From Branchiostoma floridae (Eukaryota; Chordata; Leptocardii; Amphioxiformes; Branchiostomatidae), in NCBI RefSeq assembly GCF_000003815.2, contig NC_049980.1, positions 5,503,346 to 5,567,345 of the forward strand: a stretch of DNA of 64,000 nt, given 5' to 3'. The position numbers and the translations under genes were made by a program. The stretch's first letter is position 1, and every line of letters begins with the position of its first letter. The notes beneath the pieces are model-generated. The model worked only from the letters and a program-made list of their open reading frames with translations, was not told the origin of the DNA and did not search any database. Positions 10,430-21,200 of the stretch are shown one piece after another.

Positions 10430-11809
10430 ACTCTCAGTAAGTGATCTATACACTATAACTTATAAGTAAAGACAAGATATTGAAATATATATCGACCTAG
10501 TACTAGTAACTTGTGTAACTTGTAAGTTGTTGCATAGCAGACACTGTTGCATACATTGTATGATTACAAGTACTGTACTAAGTACTGCTGTATAATACAT
10601 GTGTACCATTTCTTCTTAATGTTGATGCAAAAATGAAAATTGCTGTTACTACATGTACAGTGTATATTGCCAAATAATTCATAGTAGGGCTAGGATATAT
10701 CAAACCTAACTGGAAAGACGTTGCATAACGGATGCCATTGCATAATTTTTGACTGCCACACAATAGCACAATAACACATAATCCATTGACGACTGATTTT
10801 ACATCCCTCATGTTACACATCAAGAATGGGAATCAACCAATCGGCTGGCTGTTCCTGACTGACACTGCAATCTCAACCTTCAAGTGCAACATTTTCTGGA
10901 ATTACTGCATGTAAGTACCTGCTTATATTCATTTGTCACATTCGTTACATGTATATTGCGCTATAATTGCAATCTGCATTTGTACGTTATGGTTTATCAT
11001 TCTGTTGCATTGGTACATTTGTACTTACTTAACTGATGATCAATGTAGTATATGACGTTGCATATAGCCTAATATTATCACCTAATTTTTACTACTAAGG
11101 CTTAAAATACCACTTGCTTATGCAGGTAAAATTGGAGCTGTGTACTAGTAGGTATTTCTTATGTAGATCTGGGTGCTGTTTCTAAAATCATTTAAAAAAT
11201 GTACCAATCTTTAGTTACTTAATGGTCTTAATTGAATTTGATGCTATCATAAAGGTGCTGATATGATACCCTCTAAATGAGTAAAAGGTTATAAGTTAAA
11301 TGAATTGAAACTGTCATTTACGACGATGATGACATTTAGTACAGTTTGACAGTAGCCAAACTTTGGGAGCAAAGAAATCTTCTGCAGGACTAGTGAAACA
11401 TGTAGTAGCAAGTAGTAGATCAGCTATATTGTTTCGCATTGAATTAAAGTGTGAACTATGGTGTATGTAAAGCTGTATGCTATTAAAGACTATTTCAAAT
11501 TACTTGTCTAGCTTTGACAACATCCTAGTCACTAAAGTGCTGTAGTAACGTTGTCCTGACGTCATAAGGCTGTTCTGCTGACGTCACGTATGTCATCATC
11601 TTACTTGTTCACATTGTAGTCTGTAAGAGGCATATTTTGGACATGTGAAGTTAGTTTGACATGTATAAGGTGATATGTGCCTATTAAATGAATAATGGTT
11701 TCGACCATATTGGTTGAGTTGGACAGCTTTGCCAGAATTTGCTATAAACATTGCACTTAATACTAACTGAAGTTTTGACAATGGAGGTTCATATAGTTTG
11801 TGGAAAGTA
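10430..11809. other. Gene-free stretch, 3' flank of the modular lectin gene
   Basis: It lies downstream of the minus-strand gene that ends at 11810. No coding domain is seen. No obvious AATAAA was identified close to the stop codon, so the 3' UTR and cleavage site are undefined. Confidence 0.35.
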
Positions 11810-12032
11810 TCAATAAGCTTTTTGCTCACCCATCTGACAGATGTAGGGCAGACTGATCTTGCACTTCAGTGGGAACCAACGACTCCGTCTGGCCGTCCTC
11901 CACAGTGCCACACAGTCCCTTATTTTGTGAGGGCGTTTGGACTTGAACTTGCGATAGCTTCCCAGTTTGGTCCCGTCATTCCACTCAAACACACCCTCCC
12001 TGTTCAGGTCATCCAGGCCAATCCAGTAGTTC
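11810..12032 (-). CDS. C-type lectin domain, C-terminal exon and stop
   Basis: It begins [20 protein letters not shown], the WIGL core of the fold, and closes with DCVALW and [10 protein letters not shown]. The calcium and sugar motifs are not conserved: no EPN or QPD is present, and the usual WND before the penultimate Cys reads WFP. The long loop is unusually basic. A calcium-independent or non-sugar ligand is therefore more likely. Stop TGA is at 11810-11812. Confidence 0.85.
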
Positions 12033-15000
12033 CTGAAATAAGAAATGAATGAATGGGTAAATACAAAGCACAGATTTTAATGTTTAGGAAAGCAATGACA
12101 GTTTAGTCTATTGTTATACTTTTTGAAATAAAAAAGTGTTTCAAAAATTTGTAAATCTTATTCATATGTAGGAATACTTAACAAATATGCCAGATGGAAA
12201 CATAATTTATTACAAATATAGTTACCTCCATATCTAACTCATTTTTTCTAAGAATAACAAGTTCAAAGTCAATCAAAATCAAACCTGACCATCAAGCCAC
12301 CACCATCAACCCATGTACCATATATCATTGCAATGGCACGCTGCGATCTGGAGATATATCGCCAGACACGCACTAAAACACACAGACAACAAAACTGGAA
12401 ACTATACCAGGTCCTGAATTTTCATGCAGGCAATAAATATAAGAACATCTTGCTTACTTTTTTTATTCTTGTGCTCTAGACTTCTTCAGATTGCATGGTC
12501 ATTGGTAATTTTTTCCAATCTCCAGTAGGAGTATTTTTCTGATAGACCCCTTCAAGTTAAAGCAGATTCTACTCATGATCAATGGCAAGCTAGCATTTAT
12601 TCAGACTTTTAGGGAGAAAAGAATCTGTGTGTTTGTTAACCCACACATTTTAAAGTGTAGACATTATGAGATGACGAGAAAGCATCATCGTCACCAGGGA
12701 CTACATGATGTAAATTAATGACTTAATTTCTTAAACATCACTTATCATCTGATGTTTGAAGAATCCTTCAGTTGAAAATCGGTGACATTGATTCAAATTC
12801 CATTGACTTTAAAAAGTGCATGCTAACTAAAACTACTATTATTTACCTTTGAGTTCTACCGCTACTAGTCTTCAGGTGGTTGTTGATAAATGCCTGCACA
12901 CTGGCATCTTTGATCATAGCCAACGTCCCGCCATTGGACTCGCACTTTTGTTGGGCTTTTGTGTAGTTCAGCCGTCTGCTTCTCCACGCAGAGGACCAAA
13001 AGCAGTATTTGTTCTGGTACCTGCCGAAGTTCCTGGCAGGGCGCAGGCGAGGGTACACGTCCGAGCAATCTCGGGTCGGCAATACTAGAATTGGAGAAGA
13101 CATAAAACAATATTATAGTATCTCTCTTTATATGTTCTCAAAAATCATGCAGATTTCATCCTAATTTGCATACCTTATGGCTAAAGAATCATTCTTAATC
13201 TTTATTGCATATATATCAAGTATAGACATACCATTATTTAACACATCATTGTAGCATGTATGAAATTTCTATCTTCAAGACATGGAACTAGAATCGTGAT
13301 TGATACTGTTTTCTACAAGAAGATGCAAAGGGCTGAAACCTGTTACCGCTTCTTCCCGAATATATAAGCTGCATCTATTAAAATCTTAACAATAGTATGG
13401 TTAGAACAAACTGAACAAAAACAAGAATCTGCTGCAGTTCCTAAGAAAAACACTTGGGTTAATGATTGTCTCTAGTTTATTTTCTTAACAGAACTAAAAA
13501 TCAATGATACATTGAGTGCCTGGGTATTAGGTTGCACATAGAAGAGTGAATTGCTTTTCTTCCAAATACATGTATTTTGTCACAAAAAGAGAACAAAATC
13601 AATAGTTTAGAGCCAAATTTACAGCAATTTAACTTACCTGGACAGGACACCCCTGTGTCGCAAGCTTGTGTCTCCTGATCTGGTCCATCACAGTCTGCCC
13701 CACCGTGAGCTGGTGCAGGATTGGTGCAGGTTCGGTCCCGAGTCTGCTCACCAACTCCACATGTCATGCTGCAGGCGGACCATGAGCCCCAGTCAGTCCA
13801 ACCACCATCAACTATGTGGAAAACAGATTTTAGGTTTGCTAGAACAAACTGGAAGTATGTCTGCTGATAAGGAATACTCTCCAGACTAGATACTCCTTGT
13901 TTGTATGATACTTAAGGGGGCTTGATCAATAAAAGGAGAATACTAAATGGGTCTTTCAAATTGGAGATACATGTACTATGTACAATAAAAATGTAAGTAG
14001 ACAGTTACCTATTACTAGACAGGACACCCCCGTGTCGCAGGCTTGTGTCTCCTGAGCCAGTCCATCACAGTCCGCCCCACCGTTAGCTGGTTCAGGATTG
14101 GTGCAGGTTCGGTCCCGAGTCTGCTCACCAACTCCACATGTCACGCTGCAAGCGGACCATGGGCTCCATTCAGTCCATCCACCATCAACTATGTGGAAAA
14201 CAGATTTGCAAAGGCTTTCTTTTATAAATAGAAAGAAAATTTCCTGAGAGGAAATACTCAAATTGAGAACTTTGTTTTCAAATTATTAATTACTTAGAGA
14301 TTATTGGGAGATGCTAGTAATAATGAGTTCATGTCAAATTGTACGCTAGGAATTGGTGATATCAATCATTATCAGCCTCATCTTACGTTCGCATGTTCCA
14401 ACAGGATTGCTCCATGTTCCGTCAGCTTGGCACGTCACAGGAGAGACTCCGTTCAGTTGGTATCCCGAGTTACAGGTGACAGTAACCTGGTTCGGGTAGG
14501 CGTAAGGTCCGTTGGGACTCAGCGCTCCGTTAGTTGGTGCTGTCAACGGTGGACATCCTCTGGCTGAAATTGTCAACAACATTTTGATTTATTCCTGTGT
14601 AGTGTTGTTTTAATGCAGAAGTGAAGCAACTATGCTGTAATACTACATTTCCTATAACTGTTTTCTATTCTAAAGATAAAACTCGACGATGGATATTTCT
14701 TGCTTAGGAACTTGTAACCCATCTTACGTGTGCATGTTGGAACAGGGTTGCTCCATGTTCCGTCAGCTTGGCATGTCAGAGGAGAGTCGCCGTTCAATAC
14801 GTATCCAGAGTTACAGGTGAACGTGATCCTGTCCTGGTACAAGTTTGAACCGGTTGGTGGTGCCCGCGCTCCGTTAGTTGAGGCCGTCAACACGGGACAT
14901 TGTATGCCTGAAATGATTAATAAACACGTACTCTTGATCAGAAACCCTCAACGATATATTGACCTTTGCTCAAGTAGAACCTCTGAATGACTCATGTTAG

Positions 15001-16753
15001 AAAAAACTTTGACGACCTTTGCTAAAATTAATTTTGCTCGAAACATGCATTTAACAATGAATTAAGTTCATGGAAATAGCGCACTACGAATGGCTAGTAA
15101 CAATAATTGTCAAACGCATCTTACGTTCGCATGTTCCAACAGGGTTGTTCCATGTTCCGTCAGCTTGGCACGTCACAGGAGAGACTCCGTTCAATTGGTA
15201 TCCCGAGTTACAGGTGACTGTAACCTGGTCCGGGTAAGAGTATGATCCGGTAGGACTCAGCGCTCCGTTAGTTGGGGCCGTCAACGCCGGGCATGGTATT
15301 GCTGTAATTGTGAAATTGTTCAGACATGTTCAGAAATCCAACATACATTGAGTGACGTCCGATGCTGGTCATTTACGTGTCTACTATCGAAGTCCGATAT
15401 TAGACGTTGACAGCGGCCATCGTCCTTATGATAGACCTCTTATGATAGACTTCTCTTCACCAAAGACATTATAAAAGGATTATCCTTGTCTTCACTTAAA
15501 TGTCAGCGTGTAAAAACATATTTTACTATAAATCGGTTGTCATCATCATCATCATCATCGGTCGACGTGATCAAATGTAGACATGTTCGCACATGTCTAC
15601 ACACGACGGGGTTATACCGCCCCTTGCGGGGTGACATACCCTTTCGCTGGCTAATTACAAGACGGGGATGCGCCAGGTCTCCCGTCCGGGTGAATGATGT
15701 AATTCACCATGTGGCTGATACGAGACAGAGGTTCGCCAGGCCTCCATCTGGGTGATTTGAAGTGAATCACCAACTCCCGACATAAGGATTTGCACCAACG
15801 CACACCGCACCATCGCACGTGTGGGGGTTCTTTAACGTGCATGGGGTATGGCTCTCCCCATACACGGGACCTCCATTTAACGTCCTATCCGAGGGACGAC
15901 TCATTTTTCACTTGAGTAAAGTGAGGAAAGTCGTGTAAAGTGCCTTTCCCAAGGGCACAAGACCGGCAACACGGTAGGCGGATTCGAACCGGCGACCTCT
16001 CGATCACGGGCCGAATACACTACCACTGTGCTACGCGGCCCCACGGTTGTATCGTTTATTATAGAACTCATCTTACGTTCGCATGTTGGGACAGGGTTGC
16101 TCCATGTTCCGTCAGCTTGGCATGTCAGAGGAGAGACTCCGTTCAGTTGGTATCCCGAGTTACAGGTGATTGTAACCTGGTTCGGGTAGGAGTATGCCGG
16201 TCCGGGAGGATTCAGCGCTCCGTTAGTTGGGGCCGTCAACGCCGGACATGGTACGGCTGTAATGGTGAAATATACTAAGTTCAAATATCTGATACAGTAC
16301 TAAAACACATTGAGTGAGTAGTAGACGTCGGTTTTCATAAACCATTAAACATTGACAGTGGCAATCATTCTTATCATCAACGTCTCCCCGCTAAAGTGTA
16401 GGCACGTAAAACACATTCTATCAGTCTATAAAGTTCAATTCATCGATTAAATGTGTTTTACGCGCCTACACTTTGCCTGTCAATGTTTAATGGTTTAAGA
16501 AAACGTATTTCTTATATTGATTAGACAAACATATATACATTTTCAGTATCCTTACATTGATTAGACAAACATATCCACATTTTCAGTATCATAAACAAGC
16601 GAGAAGAATCAAGTCGAATTCACATAATAGAATATGAATCTTGTGTTGGTTAACATTGTAAATGTTCCATGTATCTGTCAACTATTATTTTGTTACGACC
16701 TGCACTTAGTCCAGTGGGTATATAATGTTTGTGCAATGAAGGTCTTCATTCAT

Positions 16754-16799
<46 letters not shown>

Positions 16800-19276
16800 G
16801 TGTGTGTGTGTGTGTTGGAAAAATCTTATGGAATCTTAACTCTACCTTGACATGTAGGTACGGGGTGGCTCCATTTGCCGTCGGCTTGACAGGTAGCTGA
16901 GGAGTCACCGACGAGTTGGTATCCCTGGTTACAGTCAAACTGTACCACGTCCTGGTAAGTGTTGGCACCGGTTGGATCTACAGTGCCGTCTGTTGGACCC
17001 GCCCGGATGGGGCATGTGACAACTAGAACGATCAAAAAATGTACATTTGATTACGTTAAAGCTTATGTTTGCTGTGCGCCTGGCATTGGACGAAATTTAT
17101 GACTTGACATGTTAAGCCAAGGAAAATGTATTGCGTGTATTCCTGGATAAACTAAATTTAGTTCCAATATATAGATATCACAGATTGTTACCTCCATGAA
17201 ACGGAGGTTTTGTAGTCTCTTCTTTATGGTGTCTTTGTCACGTTTGGATCTGTCCGCTATCTGAATTTGAATGCTAGGAACATTTGCAATAACCGGAAGG
17301 TGGGTCAAAAGTGATAGAAGATAACCTCAGCTTCAGAAAGTGGCAGGTCGGAGTTGGTAGAACTGCACATAAATCAAACATGGCGGGGAAACCGTGAAAG
17401 AGGCTACTACGGGGAGGTAGTTTAGTTCTTGTTTTCCTTATTATGCAGCTTATATGATGAAACAATCACAGGTAGGTTCAACATTGCGACTCACCTCGAC
17501 AAGTCAGACCGTCTCCTACGAACCCGGTGACGCAGGCGCACTGGAATGTTCGGCCGAGGACAGTGCAAGTGGCCATGGCATCGCACGGGGAGGGGTCGCA
17601 CAAGTCACTACCTGCATTAAGGGTGCATAATGCATTTGATTCAGTTCAATGTTCGATAAATTTGATAAATCAAAATATATTGTCGACTACTGTATACAGA
17701 CAAATGAAGGGAGAAAGGTTAGCCTTTACCAGGTTCCCGTAGGTTACTAAGAGATAGTAGAAATGGGCACAAAGAGACTGGTTCAGTACAAAGGGCGACA
17801 TATTTGATGAAAATAAAAATCGGCTACGTATACGTACTGTATACAGATAAATGAAGTGAGAAACGTTAGCCTTTACCAGCCCCTTGTATGTTAATGCAAA
17901 ATAAAGTAGAAATTGGCAGAAACATACAGGGAATAATATGCCAGAGGCCAGTAAGCCGACCATTGGAGTACATTTTTCAACCTAGGAAAAATTTGTTTGC
18001 ATAGCCGGCTTACTCCTCTGACGTATATGGTCAATTTCGACAATCTTTCAAACACCTGGAGACTACATTGAAAGCCTAGTCCTTTGAAAACCAAACGGAG
18101 AAATCAAACTTACTGTCGCAGATAGACTGTCCAATTCGTTGCGCGTGATCGTTTATGGCTTCCGCGAGAGCCCCGTAATCATCCACCCTAAATACCCTGT
18201 CCTGGTCGCCTGCAATGTCCAACAGGGTTTGGTCGGTGATGTCCAAACGGTGCCCAACGCCAATCGCAAACACGGTTACACCTTGTTGCCTCAGTCGCTC
18301 TGCTGGAGCTGCTACTTCATCATGGGGGACATCGTCCGTGAGGACGACCAGAATCGGAAGAACGTTGTCTCTAGCGCCGTTGGCTTGGGTGAAGGAGTTG
18401 GTGCGAACGTAGTCCAGAGCTTCTCCTGTATACGTTCTGCCTCTGTCGTAGTCGATGTTCCTCACGGCCGTGTCGAAATCGTTCCTGTTGTCGAACTCGT
18501 TGAGGCGAACATGGGTCACTTCCGCGCCACTGTCGCTGAAGGTGACCACTCCGACCCTCGTGGCGTCTTGCGCGAACTCGAAGTTGCTGGTCACTTCGAT
18601 GACGAAGTCCTTCGACGTCTCGAAGCCACCAGCCCTCACGCTTTCCGAGCTGTCTACCAGGAAGACAAGGTCTACCGGCTGGGCGCATTGACCTGAAACA
18701 GCAGACGCGAGATGTATTGGTCAAACTTAGCCACGTTTAGGACTGTGTTCTAGCCGCAAAAGCGCCACCTACATCGGCTTCATTTGGCGGCGAGATGCAG
18801 TACGAGAGATAGAAGATGTCTGACAGGCATCGAAACGTAAGCATATAAGAAACACTGGTTATGAATAAGACTTTTTTTTAAATCCTATGTTATACCAACC
18901 TAATAGAAATCATTGTTGGAATGTATTTTAGACCTAACTTAAACTTAGAAATGTGATTTTCGATCCCTTTTATCGGAATGATTCATTTACATCCATTCGT
19001 CATTGGTTACGTAGGTCAACTAGGTATAAATACTAGTCATCTTCATGCAAATTAAAAGTCAGAAATGTCATAAAATCAATTCTTTATCAATTTACAGGTA
19101 TTGAATGTTAAATGTCCACATTATTGTTTTTATGGTTTTGAGTGATACAACACCAATCTTATCTTTGTGGATGATCCTATATTTACCATTCTACACTCCG
19201 ACATACCATGACAAAAATTGCGGTAGGTGAATCTAAATTCCGTTACCTGTTGGAGACGGCGTCTGCTGTCCAACGA
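11810..19276 (-). CDS. Modular extracellular protein: VWA-EGF-CCP(x5)-TSP1(x2)-C-type lectin (5' end missing)
   Basis: Twelve exons on the minus strand join into 2432 bases, an open frame of 809 residues plus two leading bases, ending at TGA 11810-11812. Residue order: linker 1-10, VWA about 11-202, EGF 203-242, CCP 243-538, TSP1 539-656, C-type lectin domain 657-809. All exons up to the first lectin exon have phase 1-1 boundaries, the class typical of shuffled extracellular modules; the lectin domain is split by a phase-2 intron. The protein should be secreted or on the cell surface, disulfide-rich, with VWA adhesion and lectin-type recognition parts. No signal peptide or transmembrane segment was found, and the first exon must lie upstream of 19276. 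The C-terminus after the last lectin Cys is short (QMGEQKAY), but a GTGAGC directly after QM could instead be a donor to a further exon. I do not recognise a named orthologue; SVEP1-like or matrilin-like labels would be loose. Confidence 0.85.
12250..12420 (+). repeat. Single copy of the CCCAAAATC-type repeat in an intron
   Basis: This intronic stretch, with AATCAAACCTGACCATCAAG, CCATGTACCATATATCATTGC and a GGAGATATATCGCC block, matches one unit of the tandem array at 28807-29435. Confidence 0.6.
12847..13084 (-). CDS. C-type lectin domain, N-terminal exon
   Basis: It encodes the first half of a C-type lectin-like domain: RYQNKYCFW, then [19 protein letters not shown] (the conserved A-x-x-x-C and G-x-x-L block), then a helix ending [13 protein letters not shown]. 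It enters in phase 1 and leaves in phase 2 (donor GTAAAT), as needed by the next exon. Confidence 0.88.
13638..13811 (-). CDS. Thrombospondin type 1 repeat 2 exon
   Basis: It encodes [17 protein letters not shown] and the same cysteine pattern as repeat 1. The two exons share almost all residues and also similar acceptor-side intron sequence (TATGTGGAAAACAGATTT), so they are a recent tandem duplicate. Confidence 0.92.
14009..14188 (-). CDS. Thrombospondin type 1 repeat 1 exon
   Basis: It encodes [17 protein letters not shown] and six cysteines in TSP1 order. The WxxW pair is a C-mannosylation pattern and CSVTCG an O-fucosylation pattern, both typical of secreted TSP1 repeats. The exon ends SCLVIG before a GTAACT donor; TSP1 repeat 2 ends SCPG instead. 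Confidence 0.92.
14387..14563 (-). CDS. CCP/sushi domain 5 exon
   Basis: It encodes 59 residues with four cysteines and [24 protein letters not shown] start and the [16 protein letters not shown] centre are almost the same as in CCP 3. It is the last CCP before the TSP1 modules. Confidence 0.92.
14728..14907 (-). CDS. CCP/sushi domain 4 exon
   Basis: It encodes 60 residues with four cysteines and [10 protein letters not shown]. It differs from CCP 2, 3 and 5 in the first loop ([19 protein letters not shown]), so it belongs to a separate duplication branch. Confidence 0.92.
15125..15301 (-). CDS. CCP/sushi domain 3 exon
   Basis: It encodes 59 residues with four cysteines and a [10 protein letters not shown] block. 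It is nearly identical to CCP 5 at the protein level. Its acceptor-side intron resembles that of CCP 2 (a shared ACATTGAGTGA segment and following blocks), which suggests duplication of exon plus flank. Confidence 0.92.
15541..16043 (-). mobile_element. tRNA-derived SINE with 7-bp target duplication
   Basis: On the minus strand it begins GGGGCCGCGTAGCACAGTGG and carries an A-box-like TAGCACAGTGGTAG (16020-16033) and a B box GGTTCGAATCC (15980-15990) at tRNA spacing. The body includes a TTCTTTAACGTGCATGG block and a CCTCCATTTAACGTCC block of the kind seen in invertebrate SINEs, and it ends in a (GAT)n tail at about 15541-15559. CGGTTGT flanks both sides (15534-15540 and 16044-16050). It sits in the intron between CCP 2 and CCP 3 in the same orientation as the gene. 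Confidence 0.85.
16077..16256 (-). CDS. CCP/sushi domain 2 exon
   Basis: It encodes 60 residues with four cysteines and the [10 protein letters not shown] Trp block. The centre [16 protein letters not shown] is nearly the same as in CCP 3 and CCP 5. The donor GTAAGA lies only 33 bases from the 5' end of a SINE inserted in the next intron. Confidence 0.92.
16331..16504. mobile_element. Foldback element in the CCP1-CCP2 intron
   Basis: Arms 16331-16358 and 16477-16504 are inverted copies (AAACCATTAAACATTGACAG and its complement). A second inner pair, 16393-16417 with 16450-16474, is also complementary (AAAGTGTAGGCACGTAAAAC against its complement). The result is a strong two-part hairpin of about 174 bases, probably a small MITE. 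Confidence 0.75.
16512..16591 (+). repeat. Tandem duplication, unit about 43 bp
   Basis: Two adjacent copies of a segment containing ATTGATTAGACAAACATAT and CATTTTCAGTATC are present in the intron, directly after the foldback element. Confidence 0.7.
16693..16815 (+). repeat. LINE 3' tail followed by GT microsatellite
   Basis: 16693-16755 contains CTGCACTTAGTCCAGTGGG and GTGCAATGAAGGTCTTCATT, the same tail as at 62723-62788, where it reads GTGCAATAAAGGTCTTCATT. A GT repeat (16755-16815) follows. This looks like the 3' end of a 5'-truncated LINE copy. Confidence 0.65.
16846..17022 (-). CDS. CCP/sushi domain 1 exon
   Basis: It encodes 59 residues with the four CCP cysteines and the conserved Trp ([10 protein letters not shown]). 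This is the most divergent of the five CCPs ([11 protein letters not shown] start, [17 protein letters not shown] centre), so it likely predates the duplications that made the others. The low end abuts a GT microsatellite in the following intron. Confidence 0.92.
17495..17611 (-). CDS. EGF-like domain exon
   Basis: It encodes 39 residues with six cysteines in EGF order (CDPSPC, then C, then CAC, then the final C after GFVGDGLT). The [11 protein letters not shown] tail matches the common EGF-like consensus. There is no clear calcium-binding DxNE start, since the exon begins SSDLCD. Phase is 1-1. Confidence 0.9.
17691..17926 (+). repeat. Tandem duplication in the EGF-VWA intron, period about 147 bp
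   Basis: TGTATACAGA followed by AAATGAAG, GAGAAA and GTTAGCCTTTACCAG occurs at 17691 and again at 17838 with small differences. Both copies continue with a GTAGAAATGGGCA-like block. Confidence 0.65.
18114..18692 (-). CDS. VWA domain exon with intact MIDAS
   Basis: This exon of 579 nt encodes a complete von Willebrand A domain. After [12 protein letters not shown] comes DSSES, the metal-ion-dependent adhesion site (DxSxS); the MIDAS Thr lies in GRTYTGEAL and the MIDAS Asp in VVLTDD. The remaining Rossmann-fold landmarks ([27 protein letters not shown]) are in order. Metal-dependent ligand binding therefore looks possible. The acceptor is CTGTTTCAG and the donor GTAAGT. Confidence 0.92.
19247..19276 (-). 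CDS. Microexon: 30-nt Pro/Thr/Gln linker upstream of VWA
   Basis: The exon is bounded by TTTTCAG acceptor and GTAACG donor on the minus strand and has phase 1-1. It reads [10 protein letters not shown], a short linker that could carry O-glycans. It is accepted because its phase and length keep the total frame intact, but its size makes it the least certain exon. Confidence 0.5.
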
Positions 19277-20871
19277 CTGAAAACAAAAAGTGATGAAAGA
19301 TGATTAGTATTTATGTAATTAGACAGGAATTAATACAAGGAAACACAGAGTTTTACATCGCCATGACCACATTATGATATTCAGTGGGTGACTGTGTACC
19401 ACGCTCTTAAGATCATTCTAGATCATGACGTATAGGCTATGACGTATGAAGTATAAGTCACGATAAACTTATGAACTTATAACTTCCCATAAAGGAGCCC
19501 TAAATCCAGAACAAAGTTCTTTTTGGTTTATATGAATTCTATAAAGTAAAGAATTCATATAGCATCACATTTTTGAAAATAAATCAATATTCCACCACAC
19601 ACAAATATCATTAGAACCTTGCGCATCAAAAAGCATTCAGTGTTCAACTCCCCAAGTTCTCCCTAATTATATTAATCAATCTTAGCCCATGGCTGAATAC
19701 ACTGTACCTTACACCGCCTGACGAAAGGTAGGCTACAAATTTATTTCAGTGACGATAAGGAAAACTCTTGTTACGTGTTCTTAAATGTTTTATGAAGAAT
19801 TGCCCCTCCTGGTGTTCTTATTGTCCCTCATTTATGTCAAAAATATTCTCCATAAAGGCAGTGTATATGCGTATAGGAAATACATGTGTAGGGTCTGTAT
19901 GGGTTTAGTGTGTGTTATGAATTGTGTACAAACACGTCGCGTACTATACTTTACCACAAATGAAACTCTACAAAACGTGTTCTGATAATGTATACATTGA
20001 TACATCATATAATGACAAACCATACCCTTTCTGGCGTTATGTGTTCCTTTAACATAAAAAAGTGATATAAAGTCAACGTTTATAAAAAAAATACTATGAG
20101 AATACAAGGATCTTGAATGTTTGAAGGTAAGATATAAACATTTGCATGTCAAGGCATTGTTATCTTTTTATATTACTTTTGCCCCTGGGCTAATGTCATT
20201 GCCTCTCTTAGTAGCCTTTTTAGTTCTGGTTAATTAGATTATCAAATAGTGATACACATGTAAACCACTACTCTGTCTTCCTTCCTTCCTTTCAAAGTCC
20301 TCGAAATTATTATCAATGAACAAAATACGTCAACTGGGGAAACTAGAATAAGCAACACATGTACGTAATTTAGTTTTACCAAAAAAATTACAACACAGGA
20401 ACAAAGTGGTGGTCAGAGGTCAACGCAAATATCATATACTACTAAATCAACGTAACGTTTATGCTTTGAACATACATAATTATTGTTTACAACCGGGATG
20501 GTCATAATGACAAAGAAATTAATATTCAACAATCAATAGACCAATCAATTTTTAGTGATTAACATGGGAGACAATGTCTGAGCTGAGCTGAGTAACAACT
20601 TAGAAATTTTAACATTGTGCACACCCAATTCACAATAGTTTAACAGGTCATTAGAGTCCATGTATGTGTACTATCTGGGGGAAGATTTCATTGCCATGAC
20701 GTCATCAGCGCCTTACCCACCAGGACCCGGATGTTCAGTTGATAGATTACAATAGCAGGGAGTGATACGTGTAAGCGAGGTGTGGCTCTCCTCAAATGCG
20801 TATATGGGACCTCCATTTCATATAGTCATAGGTTGTACACTGCAATAATCCTTTAATTTAATTGTTTACGA

Positions 20872-20874
<3 letters not shown>
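19277..20874. other. Gene-free stretch upstream of the modular lectin gene
   Basis: The 5' exon(s) and promoter of the minus-strand gene should lie here or further right, but I could not identify a signal-peptide exon. A SINE-like fragment with GGACCTCCATTT lies near 20760-20825. Confidence 0.35.
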
Positions 20875-20936
<62 letters not shown>

Positions 20937-20958
20937 ATGTGTGTGTGTGTGTGTGTGT
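20875..20958 (+). repeat. GT microsatellite
   Basis: A nearly uninterrupted GT dinucleotide run, followed by an AG-rich tract to about 20988. Confidence 0.95.
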
Positions 20959-21106
20959 AAGGAGAGAAAGAGAGAGGGGGGAGAAGGTATACAAAGGGCC
21001 ACTTGAGAGCTAACAGAACTTTTTCAATCATGTTGACATTTTGAATACCTCGGTCGTTCTTCTCGTCAAAGATACGGCCCTAAACTAGGAACTAACTGAG
21101 CAAAGA

Positions 21107-21200
21107 TAAGGAAATAAACGTTAAGTACCCAAGGGCAATACGCGGTGCCATACCAACGGATTCGAACCAAGAACCACTGGGTTTTCAGCCAAACACTGTC
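21107..21200 (-). mobile_element. SINE fragment with B box
   Basis: On the minus strand it holds a GGTTCGAATCC B box (21158-21168) and the CCTTGGGTACTTAA block that follows it in related copies. The A box is decayed. It is a relative of the SINE at 15541-16043. Confidence 0.55.

Noticed and set aside
15975-16045. A tRNA gene on the minus strand (A and B boxes)
   Set aside because: The boxes belong to a ~500-bp SINE with a repeat tail and target duplication; I saw no full cloverleaf.
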